Shown: piece after piece, positions 44,004 through 53,357 of the stretch | How positions within the stretch are numbered: position 1 is the first letter of the stretch | Layout of the letters: each line of letters begins with the position of its first letter | DNA from: Cohnella silvisoli | Lineage (GTDB): Bacteria; Bacillota; Bacilli; Paenibacillales; Paenibacillaceae | Assembly (NCBI RefSeq): GCF_021190915.1 | Contig: NZ_JAIOAP010000002.1 | Coordinates: forward strand, 62,001 to 126,000 | Length of the DNA: 64,000 bases | Direction: 5' to 3' | Position numbers and translations under genes: made by a program | Notes under the pieces: generated by a model | Told to the model about the DNA's origin: nothing | The model's database searches: none | The model's input: the letters and a program-made list of their open reading frames with translations, nothing else

Positions 44004-46285
44004 GAGCTTTCCCTCGTCCCTTGCAACAGGGAAAGAGCCAAATTCTTGCCCAGCAGCCCGACCTCTTCGATTGGCCCGACGCAAGCCGGACAGCCGCTTA
44101 AACAACCGCAGCCCATAATGAGCCGTCCTGCTTCCTCAAGCAATTCCTCGTGTTTCTCATACAAGCGTTGGCTAAGGCCAATTCCGCCTGGATAACGGTC
44201 GTAAAAATAAATCGTCGGCCTCTTCGTATGTACCGCCTTCACCTGCGGCACGACGCGGATATCGAGCGGATCGCACATCAGGTGCAGAGGCGCTAGATGG
44301 ATGAGAACGTTAGCTAACCCAAGCAAAGCCATTTGCATGTCGTTAGCGCTTCTCTTGCCCGATTCTTCTTCGGAAAAAGAAAACCAATACCCGCTCGTAT
44401 GTAGAATTTCCTCAGGCAAATAGATAGGTCCCGAGCCGATATTCTCGTGGGTGCGGAGTCTGATTTTTTTGAAAATCGTCGGTTTGGCCATAACCGTCAC
44501 TTCTCCGTATTGGCGTTGCAGCGCACCGGAAGTCGATTCGAGGTCAACGTGCAGCACCTTCAACTCCACGGCCAGATTAGCGTCCGTGAAGTAATCCACG
44601 TTCACTTCCCGAACATAAGCTTTCTTCTCGGGATAATCAAGCTTCTCCACTTGGTATTGTACCCCTTCATGGAGGTAAATCGCCTCTTCGTGAATAAGCG
44701 TCGGCGCGCTGAAACGGTCAACCTCGCCGATGACGCGATGGCCGTCCGTTTGATCGATGATGACGAAGTTTTCTTGAGCCGCCGAACGCAGTGAAATGCT
44801 ATGTGCGGGAAATGCCTGTTCCATCCAGTACCAGCGGTTCCCGACCCTGTGCAGCACCTTCTCCTCCGCCAGAAACTCCAGCAGGTCCGTCAGTTTTTCC
44901 CCTCCGAACGTATCTCCTTCTTCAAAAGGCAGCTCGTAAGCGGCGCATTTCAGATGGTCGAGCAGAATAAGCAGGTTGTCCGGATGAATGCGCGCTTCCT
45001 CCGGCGGGCGTCCTAGGAAGTAATCCGGGTTCTGAATCAAATATTGATCGAGCGGATTGCTGCTCGCCACCAGGAAGGTGACGGAGCTCCCTTGTCTGCG
45101 CCCCGCCCGGCCGGATTGCTGCCAAGTGCTCGCTATCGTTCCCGGATACCCGTTCAACACGCATGCCTGCAACTGCCCGATATCGATGCCGAGCTCAAGC
45201 GCGTTCGTGCTGACGACTCCGCGGATTTCGCCGTTTCGCAAACCTCGTTCGATTTCCCTGCGCAGTTTGGGCAAATACCCGCCCCTGTAGCCGCGGATCG
45301 ATTTCTTGCCCAACTCGTGCTTGATGTTCTCTTGCAAATAGGTAAGCAGAATTTCCACCCGGACTCGGCTGCGGGCGAACACGATCGTCTGGATTCCGCT
45401 CTTCAGCAGCATCGCCGCGAGCTTCTGCGATTCCAGTACGCTGCTGCGGCGAATGCCGAGCTGCTTGTTCACGACAGGCGGGTTGTAGAACACCATATGT
45501 TTCTCCCCCGCCGGAGAGCCGTTGTCGTCGATGAGCGCGACGTCTTCACCGATCAAACGCTCCGCATGCTCCTGCGGATTGCGTATGGTAGCCGATGCGC
45601 ATAGAAACTGCGGTTCGCTGCCGTAAAACCGGCAAATCCGCTTCAGCCTGCGGATCACGTTGGCCACGTGGCTTCCGAATACGCCGCGGTAAGCGTGCAA
45701 CTCATCTATGATGATGTATTTAATATTTTCGAACAGCTTAACCCATTTCGTATGGTGCGGTAAAATCGCCGAATGCAGCATATCCGGATTCGTGACGACG
45801 ATATGCCCAGCATTGCGGATCGCCTGCCGTACCGTAGGAGGTGTGTCCCCGTCATAGGTATGCGTCTTAATATCGGCTTCCATTAAGTTCGCAAGCTCCT
45901 GCAGCTCCGCAACCTGGTCCTGTGCCAGCGCTTTCGTCGGAAATAAATAGAGCGCCCTGGCGCTATCGTCATGGAGCAGCGTATGAATAACCGGCAAGTT
46001 ATAGCAAAGCGTCTTGCCCGATGCGGTCGGCGTTACGGTAACGACGTGTTTGCCCGCGGCAACGGCCTGAAAGGAAGCCGCTTGATGCGTATATAAATCG
46101 GCGATGCCCTTATGCCTTAGCGCTTCGACCAGCTTCGGATGCACATTGGCCGGGATGCTGACCGTGCGCGCGGGACGAGCGGGCTGGGTATGCCAGAACG
46201 TTACGTTCTCCATAATTTCCGGTCGGCTTCGCAGCAGCCCTAGCCACTCCTCCACCGACTCCGTCTTTTCCGTCCACGGATTCAT
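44000..46285 (-). CDS. mrfA: MrfA DEAD/DEAH-box helicase
   Basis: A 761-residue helicase of the YprA/MrfA family, which unwinds DNA for mitomycin C repair. The Q-motif region DLYTHQAASFQAV, Walker A TPTASGKTLCYN, motif II IIIDELHAYRGVF and SATI motif III are in the first half; the second helicase domain includes GIDIGQLQACVLNGYPG and QQSGRAGRRQGS. The C-terminal DUF1998-type domain has four Cys in CGCLSGCPAC that should bind zinc. TAGGAGAA precedes the ATG. Translation of mrfB is coupled. Confidence 0.93.
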   Translation of the reverse strand: MNPWTEKTESVEEWLGLLRSRPEIMENVTFWHTQPARPARTVSIPANVHPKLVEALRHKGIADLYTHQAASFQAVAAGKHVVTVTPTASGKTLCYNLPVIHTLLHDDSARALYLFPTKALAQDQVAELQELANLMEADIKTHTYDGDTPPTVRQAIRNAGHIVVTNPDMLHSAILPHHTKWVKLFENIKYIIIDELHAYRGVFGSHVANVIRRLKRICRFYGSEPQFLCASATIRNPQEHAERLIGEDVALIDDNGSPAGEKHMVFYNPPVVNKQLGIRRSSVLESQKLAAMLLKSGIQTIVFARSRVRVEILLTYLQENIKHELGKKSIRGYRGGYLPKLRREIERGLRNGEIRGVVSTNALELGIDIGQLQACVLNGYPGTIASTWQQSGRAGRRQGSSVTFLVASSNPLDQYLIQNPDYFLGRPPEEARIHPDNLLILLDHLKCAAYELPFEEGDTFGGEKLTDLLEFLAEEKVLHRVGNRWYWMEQAFPAHSISLRSAAQENFVIIDQTDGHRVIGEVDRFSAPTLIHEEAIYLHEGVQYQVEKLDYPEKKAYVREVNVDYFTDANLAVELKVLHVDLESTSGALQRQYGEVTVMAKPTIFKKIRLRTHENIGSGPIYLPEEILHTSGYWFSFSEEESGKRSANDMQMALLGLANVLIHLAPLHLMCDPLDIRVVPQVKAVHTKRPTIYFYDRYPGGIGLSQRLYEKHEELLEEAGRLIMGCGCLSGCPACVGPIEEVGLLGKNLALSLLQGTRESS

Positions 46286-46314
46286 GGCTATTCTCCTAAA
46301 ATCAAATTACTATT

Positions 46315-46343
46315 ATTGTACAGAATATATGTTCGCCCAGCAA
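46315..46343 (-). promoter_or_regulatory. mrfA promoter with a LexA-like box in the spacer
   Basis: On the minus strand TTGCTG (46338-46343) and TACAAT (46315-46320) are 17 bases apart. Within the spacer, at 46323-46334, is GAAC-ATAT-ATTC, which differs from the GAAC-N4-GTTC box by one base. Confidence 0.5.
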
Positions 46344-46487
46344 CGGGAGGTTGAATCCGTTTTTCGACATTTGCGCTTATTTCAGCTTATTTATGCCATA
46401 AACTGTCCCTTCAATCGGAAAAATCAAGCCTAATGCGACAATTCGTGTCGGCTCCTGCGCTTTCCCGGGAAACTATTTTTATTGCCC
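46344..46487. other. Gap upstream of mrfA, no gene
   Basis: Only the promoter region of mrfA and no feature of its own. Frames here lack a start with a ribosome site. The right part of the gap holds the repeat copy at 46488. Confidence 0.4.
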
Positions 46488-46587
46488 CAAGTAAAACGGC
46501 TTCGCCGTCCTTGGGACGGCGGTATACGTTTGTATCGAGCTATCAGATGAGTATAAGGAACCCAAAACTTATACTGTCTGATAGTCG
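46488..46587. repeat. Interspersed structured repeat, full copy B
   Basis: Matches 11451-11550 over its whole length with few changes. Hairpin CTATCAGA (46540-46547)/TCTGATAG (46577-46584) carries compensatory changes against copy A, and its inner stem AGTATAAG/CTTATACT is fully paired. It sits between the YfhP-like gene and mrfA. Confidence 0.75.
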
Positions 46588-46679
46588 AACAAAGAAAAAA
46601 CGCCCCAACGCCGCCCCTTGTAGGGAGCAAATGCGCGGGACGATTTAATACGCGGCTGAGTCGATACCGTAGTATGAGA

Positions 46680-47648
46680 TTAAACGTAAGGCGCTTCCCA
46701 AGCTTTTTTATACCAGCCGATTTGCTCGCCGATAACGTTATAATGGTCATCCAACCGAACTTCCGCACGGTATGGCCAGTCCTTTTCTCTCCAAAATCTT
46801 AAATCCGTCCAGGTCACCAAATACCCGCCGCCCGGTTCGACCGTCCAACTTACGTATTCACGCTTCGCGAAATCTTGCAACGTTCTAACCGCGGATACGT
46901 TTCGGGTCGCCTCAATGCAATGATGCGGCTCGCTAAAAGGCAGATGACGGGAAGGCAACAGCCTTCTGCCATCGATTACCCCCATTTCAAATCCTGTATC
47001 CGTCTGAACGACATATTGCCATTTGAACCACCACAGCCCCGGCAGAACATGGATTGCCCTCCAGCGGCGATATCTTCTTCTAACCCTTTTAACCACGACC
47101 TCATGATGAACGACTCTCCATATGATATAAACGATGGTCAGTCCCCAAGCACCGGCGCATATCCATTGCGGGTATGGCCATAATCCGATAATCGCCCCTA
47201 TCGCAGCTGAAGCGTGAACGACACCTAGAAAAGGATCCGTCAAGCAAAGGGCATCCAGATGGTACCATTCCCGGCGAAATGGGAGCAAACATTGCACTCC
47301 GTACGCATTTGTCCAATCGAATATGACGTGCAAAGCAACGGCGGCGAACGCAAAGCTGCATAACAAGAGAAGATGTTCGCTAAACCCCCATCCCCATGCC
47401 GCTAACCCTCCAATCAAAGCTGACCACACCAACCACGCAGGAAAGGAATGGCTTAACCCGCGATGGTGTTTCAAATAGGCGTCTTGTCCCTTAATTCGAA
47501 CGACTGAATCGAGATCCGGTGCGTGTGAACCTACAAGTGTAACGGATAATACGGCTGCGGCAAGATGAGGTTGAGCTGCGACATCCGGATGAAAGAAAGC
47601 CAAACCTGCCAAAGTGACCCCGAACAGCAAATGGGAGCCCGTATCCAT
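46680..47648 (-). CDS. Metal-dependent hydrolase, YfhP-like membrane protein
   Basis: A 322-residue protein of the YdjM/YfhP membrane-bound metal-dependent hydrolase family (DUF457). MDTGSHLLFG holds the first His, VGSHAPDLDSV the Asp/His site and HHRGLSHSFP the next His pair; HVIFDWTNAYGV is another. Four or five membrane helices occupy residues 20-180; the last 140 residues form a soluble domain. Related to B. subtilis YfhP, thought to be a repressor-like membrane protein. The ATG has GAGAGGGG before it. Function unclear. Confidence 0.85.
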   Translation of the reverse strand: MDTGSHLLFGVTLAGLAFFHPDVAAQPHLAAAVLSVTLVGSHAPDLDSVVRIKGQDAYLKHHRGLSHSFPAWLVWSALIGGLAAWGWGFSEHLLLLCSFAFAAVALHVIFDWTNAYGVQCLLPFRREWYHLDALCLTDPFLGVVHASAAIGAIIGLWPYPQWICAGAWGLTIVYIIWRVVHHEVVVKRVRRRYRRWRAIHVLPGLWWFKWQYVVQTDTGFEMGVIDGRRLLPSRHLPFSEPHHCIEATRNVSAVRTLQDFAKREYVSWTVEPGGGYLVTWTDLRFWREKDWPYRAEVRLDDHYNVIGEQIGWYKKAWEAPYV

Positions 47649-47756
47649 CAGTTATGATTCCCCTCTCGAGTATCCGTTTTCCTTCATGTTAACGGAGCAC
47701 TGTTAGAGCGATATCATCTTTACGTAAGCTTTTTATTATTTTTTTCCGCAAATCCG

Positions 47757-47786
47757 AATATTGGCAAGCCGTTTTAACCATACTAT
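47757..47786 (+). promoter_or_regulatory. Sigma-G-type promoter of tlp
   Basis: GAATA (47757-47761), 18 bases, then CATACTA (47780-47786). Both boxes and spacing fit the forespore sigma-G consensus, about 47 bases before the tlp start. Confidence 0.7.
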
Positions 47787-47832
47787 TCGATGGGCAAATG
47801 ACCTGAATACATAAACCAAGGAGAGATTTCGA

Positions 47833-48096
47833 ATGGCAAACCCGGACGACCGCTCGGATAACGTGGAAAAGCTGCAGGAAGCCGTACAAAATACGATAGA
47901 TAATTTAGAGGAATCGGAAGATTACCTCGAAGAGTACTCCGAAGAGCTTGATCCTCAGGAAGCTGAGGCTATCTCCGAAAAAAACGAAAACAGACGCGAT
48001 GCGATTTCGGGCTTTAGAAACGAGATTAAAGACGAAGCCAGCGACAATGAAGACGAAACCAGCAACAATGAAGACGAAGCCAGCGCCAATGAGTAA
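47833..48096 (+). CDS. tlp: Small acid-soluble spore protein Tlp
   Basis: An 87-residue homolog of Tlp, a minor small acid-soluble protein of the forespore. The block NPDDRSDNVEKLQEAVQNTI is nearly identical to that of B. subtilis. The protein ends in an unusual acidic tail with three DEAS/DETS-like repeats rich in Asn, Asp and Glu. AAGGAGAG precedes the ATG, and a sigma-G-like promoter lies upstream. It should be packed in the spore core. Confidence 0.93.
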   Translation: MANPDDRSDNVEKLQEAVQNTIDNLEESEDYLEEYSEELDPQEAEAISEKNENRRDAISGFRNEIKDEASDNEDETSNNEDEASANE

Positions 48097-48151
48097 CTAA
48101 AAATCCCGGAGCGAACTAACCTTAACGGTCGGTTCATTCCGGGATTTTTAG
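48097..48151. terminator. Bidirectional terminator of tlp and metH
   Basis: CTAAAAATCCCGGA and TCCGGGATTTTTAG pair, with a GAACTAACC/GGTCGGTTC inner stem; T-runs follow on both strands. Confidence 0.85.
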
Positions 48152-48157
48152 TATTTC

Positions 48158-51100
48158 TTATGCTTTTTCTACGTTGAAATATTGCGCCTCGGGATGGGCG
48201 AACACCATTGCGGACACGGAAGCCTCAGGCTCCATCATAAAGCCTTCCGTCAGATGCACGCCGATATCCTCGGGTTTCATGAGCTCGAACAAAGGCCCTT
48301 GGTCCTCCAAATCCGGACAAGCCGGATAGCCGAACGATACGCGGATACCTTGATAACGCGCGCCAAACCGTTTCTTCATCGTCATGTCGGCCGGATCCGG
48401 GAATCCCCAGCTGTCCCGCATAATTTGGTGTACGCGCTCGGCCAAGCCCTCGGCCACTTCCAACGCTGTTGCCAGCAACGCATGGGAACGAAGATAATCT
48501 CCGCTTTCCTTCCATTTCTCACCCTGCTCGCGCGCCCCTTGCCCCGCTGTGACGACAAGGAAACCAACGCTATCCATGATGCCGCTGTCGACCGATTTCA
48601 GAAAATCGGCAAGACATAGGAACGGCTCCACCTGCTGACGAGGAAACGAGAATCGCTTCAGAACGCGGGTGCGATCATCCGGGTCATAAATGATAATATC
48701 GTTGCCATCGGATTGCGCAGGGAAAAACCGATACATCGCCTGCGGGTTCAGCCAGCCTTGAGACTGCGACTGCCTCATAATATCGTCGACCGTTTCTTTA
48801 AGATTAACAGTCCTTTCGTCTCCTGCGGCGAGCAGCTCTTCCACGTTGCCCTTTAGTCCGAGATGATGACCGAGCAGCATCTGCAGGTTCACGTAAGGAA
48901 GAACGTGGGACATCGGGTAATCGCGCAGCACGTGCCGGTCATAATCCGGCGGCGTAAACAAAGGCGCATCCGGCGAAATATGGGAACGGCGTGCCCGGGT
49001 CAGTTCCGGCAACTCTTGCGCCGGCTTTTCGGCTTCCTCCGCCAAAGCGGCTTGCGCAGCCCAGTGCTCTTCAATGATGCGGGCCCGATGGCCCGGGTCG
49101 CTTAATTTATTCGCGATATCTAGGCCGTCCATCGCGTCCTTCGCATATAACACGACACCGTCATACTCCGGCGCGATCCGGTTTTTGGTGAATTTGCGGG
49201 TTAGCGCCGCACCGCCCACAAGAATCGGAGCGTCGATTCCCGCGCTGCGCAAATCCTGCGCCGTGAGGACCATTTGCTGAGCCGATTTAACGAGCAGTCC
49301 GGATAATCCGATCGCGTCCGGGCTTTCCCTGCGAGCCGCTTCGATAATTTGGTCCGGCGGCACTTTAATGCCTAGGTTTATGATTTTGTAGCCATTGTTC
49401 GATAGAATGATCTCGACCAGATTTTTGCCGATATCGTGCACATCGCCTTTAACTGTTGCCAACAAAATTTTACCTTTCACCGCCGATTCGTTTTTCTCCA
49501 TATGCGGCTCGAGCTGGGCTACCGAGGCTTTCATGACTTCGGCGCTCTGCAGCACTTCCGCTACGATCAGCTCGTTATTATTGAATAGCCGTCCTACCTC
49601 TTCCATCCCGGCCATTAATGGACCGTTGATGATATCAAGCGGCGCGTATTTGCCAAGCGCTTCGTCCAAATCGGCTCCGAGACCTTCCTTCGTTCCCTCT
49701 ACCACGTATCCCGCCAGCCGCTCTTCCAGCGTCTGATTTGACACCTTTTCTTTTTTCTGCAATTTTTTGTCCCGGAAAGCGGCAACGAAGGCAGCAAGAG
49801 TGTCGTCATTCGTATCGTAGATCAATTGCTCGGCGAGATGACGTTCCTCTTCGGGGATGGATGCGTACCTCTCCAGCTTTTCGGTATTCACGATGGCATA
49901 ATCGAGTCCCGCCTTCGTGCAATGGTACAAGTACACCGAGTTCAATACTTCACGACCGGCGTCGGGAAGACCGAATGAAATGTTGCTGAGCCCGAGTATC
50001 GTCTTCGCTTTCGGATACTTTTCCTTGATCATCCGGATGCCTTCGATCGTCTCGACGGCAGAACCGATATATTGCGGATCTCCGGAGCCGACAGGAAACA
50101 TGTTCGGGTCGAAAATAATATCCTCGGGGTTCATCCCGTATTTATTGACTAACAGCTCGTATGAACAGGTTGCCACTTCCATCTTGGCTTGCCTCGACAC
50201 GGCTTGCCCGCGCTCGTCGATCAGAATGCAGACGACCGCCGCGCCGTATTGGTGGATAAGCGGCAAAATTTTCTCGAATTTGGATTCTCCGTCTTCAAGA
50301 TTAATGGAGTTAATAATCGCTTTTCCTTGCGAATATTTAAGTCCTAGCTCGATAATGTGGTCATAGGTCGAATCCAGCATCAATGGAACTTTGATCTTCT
50401 TCGTGACCATCGGCAGAAACTGATTAACCGCGTAGGCTTCATCGATATCCGTATCCTGAAGGTTGATATCGATAATATGAGCGCCGCCTTTAACTTGAGA
50501 GCGCGCGATTTCGGAAGCTTCGTCGAACTTCCCTTCCTGGATCAGGCGCTTGAACTTCCGGGAGCCCGATATATTCGTTCTCTCTCCGATCATGATCGGA
50601 CGGTTATCTTCTTCGATGTATACCGTTTCGATACCGGATACGGCTGGCGGATGTTCACCGTTCATTTTCCTCGGGGCGATATCTTTCATCGCATTTGCCA
50701 TTGCCGCGATATGTGCGGGAGTCGTACCGCAGCAGCCGCCGGCAATGTTGATCCACCCTTGCTCGGCGAAACCCTTAAGCTTCTTGGCCAACGATTCCGG
50801 CGATTCATGATAATGACCGTTCTCGTCCGGGAGGCCGGCATTCGGATAACAGCTTACCGCCGAACTCGAAAGACCGGATAACGTCCGGATATGATCGCGC
50901 ATGAATTCCGGTCCTGTCGCGCAATTGAGACCCATCGATATCGGTTTAAGATGCTCAAGCGAGATGTAAAACGATTCGATATTCTGGCCGGCAAGCGTCG
51001 TCCCCATCGGTTCGATGGTTCCGCTGATCATAATGGGAAGCTCATAACCCATCTTGTTGAAGGCTTGGCGGACTCCGATACTAGCGGCCTTCACGTTCAG

Positions 51101-51613
51101 CGTATCTTGGCAGGTTTCAATCAAGATGCAATCGACATCGCCTTCCATTAGCGCAATGACTTGTTCCTCGTAATCTTTAATCAATTGGTCAAAAGTGACG
51201 CCGCCGGTAACCGAAAGCGTCTTTGTCGTAGGGCCAAGAGCTCCAGCGACAAAACGGGGCTTTTCCGGCGTTGAATATTTATCGCACGCTTCTCTTGCGA
51301 GTTTGGCAGCCGCCAAGTTGATTTCTCTGGCTTTCTCCGGAATGTCGTACTCCGCTAACACGATCGCGGTTGCTCCGAAAGTGTTCGTTTCGATAATATC
51401 GGAACCGGCTTCTAAATAAGCTTCGTGTATGCCAGAAATGACATCCGGCCGCGTCAAAACAAGGATTTCATTGCAGCCGTCCATATCATCGCTGCCGAAA
51501 TCGTCTGCAGTCAGATTAGCTTGCTGAATCATCGTGCCCATTGCTCCGTCAAGAATAAGAATTCTAGCTTTTAATGCCTCTTGCAGAGACGGTTTAGTAT
51601 GCGTTAAAGTCAT
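48158..51613 (-). CDS. metH: Cobalamin-dependent methionine synthase
   Basis: A 1151-residue MetH, which methylates homocysteine using methyltetrahydrofolate and cobalamin. The homocysteine domain has zinc Cys in GLNCATGP and GGCCGTTPAH; the folate domain has IMIGERTNISGSRKF; the B12 domain carries the lower-ligand His in VKGDVHDIGKN and GLSGLLVKS; the activation domain ends with VSFGYPACPDLEDQ. The whole is a little shorter than the E. coli enzyme. GGGGAAG precedes the ATG. No S-box or cobalamin riboswitch is visible in the 110 bases upstream. Confidence 0.96.
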   Translation of the reverse strand: MTLTHTKPSLQEALKARILILDGAMGTMIQQANLTADDFGSDDMDGCNEILVLTRPDVISGIHEAYLEAGSDIIETNTFGATAIVLAEYDIPEKAREINLAAAKLAREACDKYSTPEKPRFVAGALGPTTKTLSVTGGVTFDQLIKDYEEQVIALMEGDVDCILIETCQDTLNVKAASIGVRQAFNKMGYELPIMISGTIEPMGTTLAGQNIESFYISLEHLKPISMGLNCATGPEFMRDHIRTLSGLSSSAVSCYPNAGLPDENGHYHESPESLAKKLKGFAEQGWINIAGGCCGTTPAHIAAMANAMKDIAPRKMNGEHPPAVSGIETVYIEEDNRPIMIGERTNISGSRKFKRLIQEGKFDEASEIARSQVKGGAHIIDINLQDTDIDEAYAVNQFLPMVTKKIKVPLMLDSTYDHIIELGLKYSQGKAIINSINLEDGESKFEKILPLIHQYGAAVVCILIDERGQAVSRQAKMEVATCSYELLVNKYGMNPEDIIFDPNMFPVGSGDPQYIGSAVETIEGIRMIKEKYPKAKTILGLSNISFGLPDAGREVLNSVYLYHCTKAGLDYAIVNTEKLERYASIPEEERHLAEQLIYDTNDDTLAAFVAAFRDKKLQKKEKVSNQTLEERLAGYVVEGTKEGLGADLDEALGKYAPLDIINGPLMAGMEEVGRLFNNNELIVAEVLQSAEVMKASVAQLEPHMEKNESAVKGKILLATVKGDVHDIGKNLVEIILSNNGYKIINLGIKVPPDQIIEAARRESPDAIGLSGLLVKSAQQMVLTAQDLRSAGIDAPILVGGAALTRKFTKNRIAPEYDGVVLYAKDAMDGLDIANKLSDPGHRARIIEEHWAAQAALAEEAEKPAQELPELTRARRSHISPDAPLFTPPDYDRHVLRDYPMSHVLPYVNLQMLLGHHLGLKGNVEELLAAGDERTVNLKETVDDIMRQSQSQGWLNPQAMYRFFPAQSDGNDIIIYDPDDRTRVLKRFSFPRQQVEPFLCLADFLKSVDSGIMDSVGFLVVTAGQGAREQGEKWKESGDYLRSHALLATALEVAEGLAERVHQIMRDSWGFPDPADMTMKKRFGARYQGIRVSFGYPACPDLEDQGPLFELMKPEDIGVHLTEGFMMEPEASVSAMVFAHPEAQYFNVEKA

Positions 51614-51690
51614 AGTAGGATTCTTCCCCTGTCTGTCAAATCATTAAACTCTATAGTACCAGAATCATCACAGGACGAAAAGATGCATAG

Positions 51691-51719
51691 TCGACAGTGG
51701 TTTGGAATTGGAATATAAT
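51691..51719 (+). promoter_or_regulatory. Promoter of mtnD
   Basis: TCGACA (51691-51696) and TATAAT (51714-51719) are 17 bases apart, about 40 bases before the mtnD start. Confidence 0.7.
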
Positions 51720-51757
51720 AAAGGCATTAATTCACATTGGGAAAAGAGGAATTAACG

Positions 51758-52297
51758 ATGGCACAAATTCGTATTCGCAATACTAACGAACGCATCGAAA
51801 GTGAAGATCAAGTGCTGGAGTTTCTGACAAAACAAAACGTTTTGTACGAACATTGGGACGCTTCCAAGCTTCCAGAGCACCTAAATAATAAGTTTTCCCT
51901 TACGGACGAAGACAAAAACACGATTCTTTCCACTTACGACGAAGAGATTCGGGAAGTCGCCGAAAGACGCGGTTACAAGGTTTGGGATATCGTTGCCCTC
52001 TCCGAAGCTACGCCGAATTTGCCCGAAATTCTGAAAAAGTTCGAGCAAGTGCATACCCACACCGAGGATGAAGTACGCGCCATTACTGCCGGTCGCGGAA
52101 TCTTCATCATCAAGGGCGATGAGGAGACCGGATATTTCGACGTTGAGCTTACGGTCGGAGACGTCATCTCGGTGCCGGAAGGCCAGCCTCACTTCTTTAC
52201 GCTTATGGATAATAAGGCTATTGTTGCTGTTCGTCTGTTTATTGAGCCGGCCGGTTGGGTCGCTGATCCTTATGACGATCCTGCTTTTGTTAAGTAA
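51758..52297 (+). CDS. mtnD: Acireductone dioxygenase
   Basis: A 179-residue cupin-fold dioxygenase of the methionine salvage pathway, oxidising acireductone to 2-oxo-4-methylthiobutanoate and formate. Metal ligands His-His-Glu lie in EQVHTHTEDEVR near residue 95 and the last His in GQPHFFTLM. Length matches B. subtilis MtnD. The ATG at 51758 has AGAGGAAT before it. Divergent from metH, so two methionine-related genes share a short intergenic region. Confidence 0.93.
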   Translation: MAQIRIRNTNERIESEDQVLEFLTKQNVLYEHWDASKLPEHLNNKFSLTDEDKNTILSTYDEEIREVAERRGYKVWDIVALSEATPNLPEILKKFEQVHTHTEDEVRAITAGRGIFIIKGDEETGYFDVELTVGDVISVPEGQPHFFTLMDNKAIVAVRLFIEPAGWVADPYDDPAFVK

Positions 52298-52329
52298 GAG
52301 CGTTAAAGTGCGATTGATGATGAGGTTTA

Positions 52330-52458
52330 GGGGACGGAGGGTATTCCTTCCAGCCGCTTGTTCTCGACCCTTTGCCTGAATTGGTAAACTCGTTAAGATG
52401 TGGCAAAGGTTCTCAAAAGGCGGACGTTACACTCTTCCAGGAACACCCTCCTTACCCC
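52330..52458. repeat. Imperfect inverted repeat
   Basis: CCTTTGCC at 52369-52376 pairs with GGCAAAGG at 52402-52409, and outward the arms continue to pair in blocks, including GGAGGGT near 52336 and ACACCCTCC near 52444. It lies between mtnD and its terminator. Confidence 0.45.
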
Positions 52459-52520
52459 TCTACTCTCTCTTCATCACATTTAATGCAATCCCTGAGTTCA
52501 AACAGACTCGACAACGGAAA

Positions 52521-52546
52521 CGCGCCCCAACCGGGGCGCGTTTTTT
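52521..52546 (+). terminator. Terminator after mtnD
   Basis: CGCGCCCC-aacc-GGGGCGCG, followed by TTTTTT on the plus strand. Confidence 0.85.
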
Positions 52547-52547
52547 G

Positions 52548-53345
52548 TTATTTATTGATATGTTTGAGTAGTTCGGGAAGTTCCGACAGGCTCTTGATCT
52601 CGTATGATGGGATGATGTCGTCGTTGCGGATGGCGTTGTGGCGGTTGATCCATACGGATGTCATGCCTACGCGGTTGGCGCCGAGGATGTCTGTCGTAAG
52701 CTTGTCCCCGACCATGATACCTTCATCTGGGGTGATACCGATTTGCTCCATCGCGTGGTTGAATAGTTTAGAAGAAGGCTTACCTTCACCGAAGTTCCCG
52801 GAAATTACGATGGAATCGAAATAAGGGATAAGATCCGGCATGCCGTCTAACTTTTCTTGTTGGAGATCCGGTGAACCGTTAGTCAAGAGCAAGAGCTTGT
52901 AAGAATCTTGTAGTTCGTCTAAAACCGCAAAGGTTTCGTCGTATACATACTTCAAGCTGCGACGTTGAGCCGGAAACCATTCGGCGAGCTGCTTTCCAAG
53001 CTCTGGATGATCCACGCCAAGCGCGGCAAGCCCTCTAGTCCAAGCATTAACGCGGTATTCAGGTGCCAACTGCTGTAGCTTGCGAAACATCGGATGATCT
53101 CCGCGTTCGAATTTTCCCCATAGCGCTTCAAAAGGGTTGATGCCAATTATCTGCGTGAAGCTATAGGTTTCAAAAGTTTCGTATAACGCTCTAGCTTCAC
53201 GTCGTACGGCAGCTTCAAGCTCCGCTTCATTGATGCCCGCAGCTTCAGCGGCCAACCGGCAAGTGTCCTTGAAAGCTTCGCTCACACTACGGTCATCCCA
53301 TAGCAATGTATCATCTAGATCGAATAAAACCGCCTTGACCGACAT
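52548..53345 (-). CDS. HAD family hydrolase (YjjG-like)
   Basis: A 265-residue HAD hydrolase with a C1 helical cap. Motif I is VLFDLDDTLLWD near residue 7; motif II is LLTNGSPDLQ; motif III is Lys in FGEGKPSSKL; motif IV is MVGDKLTTDILGA. YjjG-type enzymes dephosphorylate nucleotides; whether this one does is inference. GAGGAGAA precedes the ATG. It lies 12 bases after a small membrane protein gene. Confidence 0.92.
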   Translation of the reverse strand: MSVKAVLFDLDDTLLWDDRSVSEAFKDTCRLAAEAAGINEAELEAAVRREARALYETFETYSFTQIIGINPFEALWGKFERGDHPMFRKLQQLAPEYRVNAWTRGLAALGVDHPELGKQLAEWFPAQRRSLKYVYDETFAVLDELQDSYKLLLLTNGSPDLQQEKLDGMPDLIPYFDSIVISGNFGEGKPSSKLFNHAMEQIGITPDEGIMVGDKLTTDILGANRVGMTSVWINRHNAIRNDDIIPSYEIKSLSELPELLKHINK

Positions 53346-53357
53346 TGTGCTTTCTCC

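Noticed and set aside
46430-46768. 112-codon minus-strand frame across the repeat copy
   Set aside because: It overlaps the end of the YfhP-like gene and the structured repeat, without a ribosome site.
51614-51757. S-box or cobalamin riboswitch before metH
   Set aside because: The gap is short and shows neither the conserved S-box stem motifs nor a B12-box.
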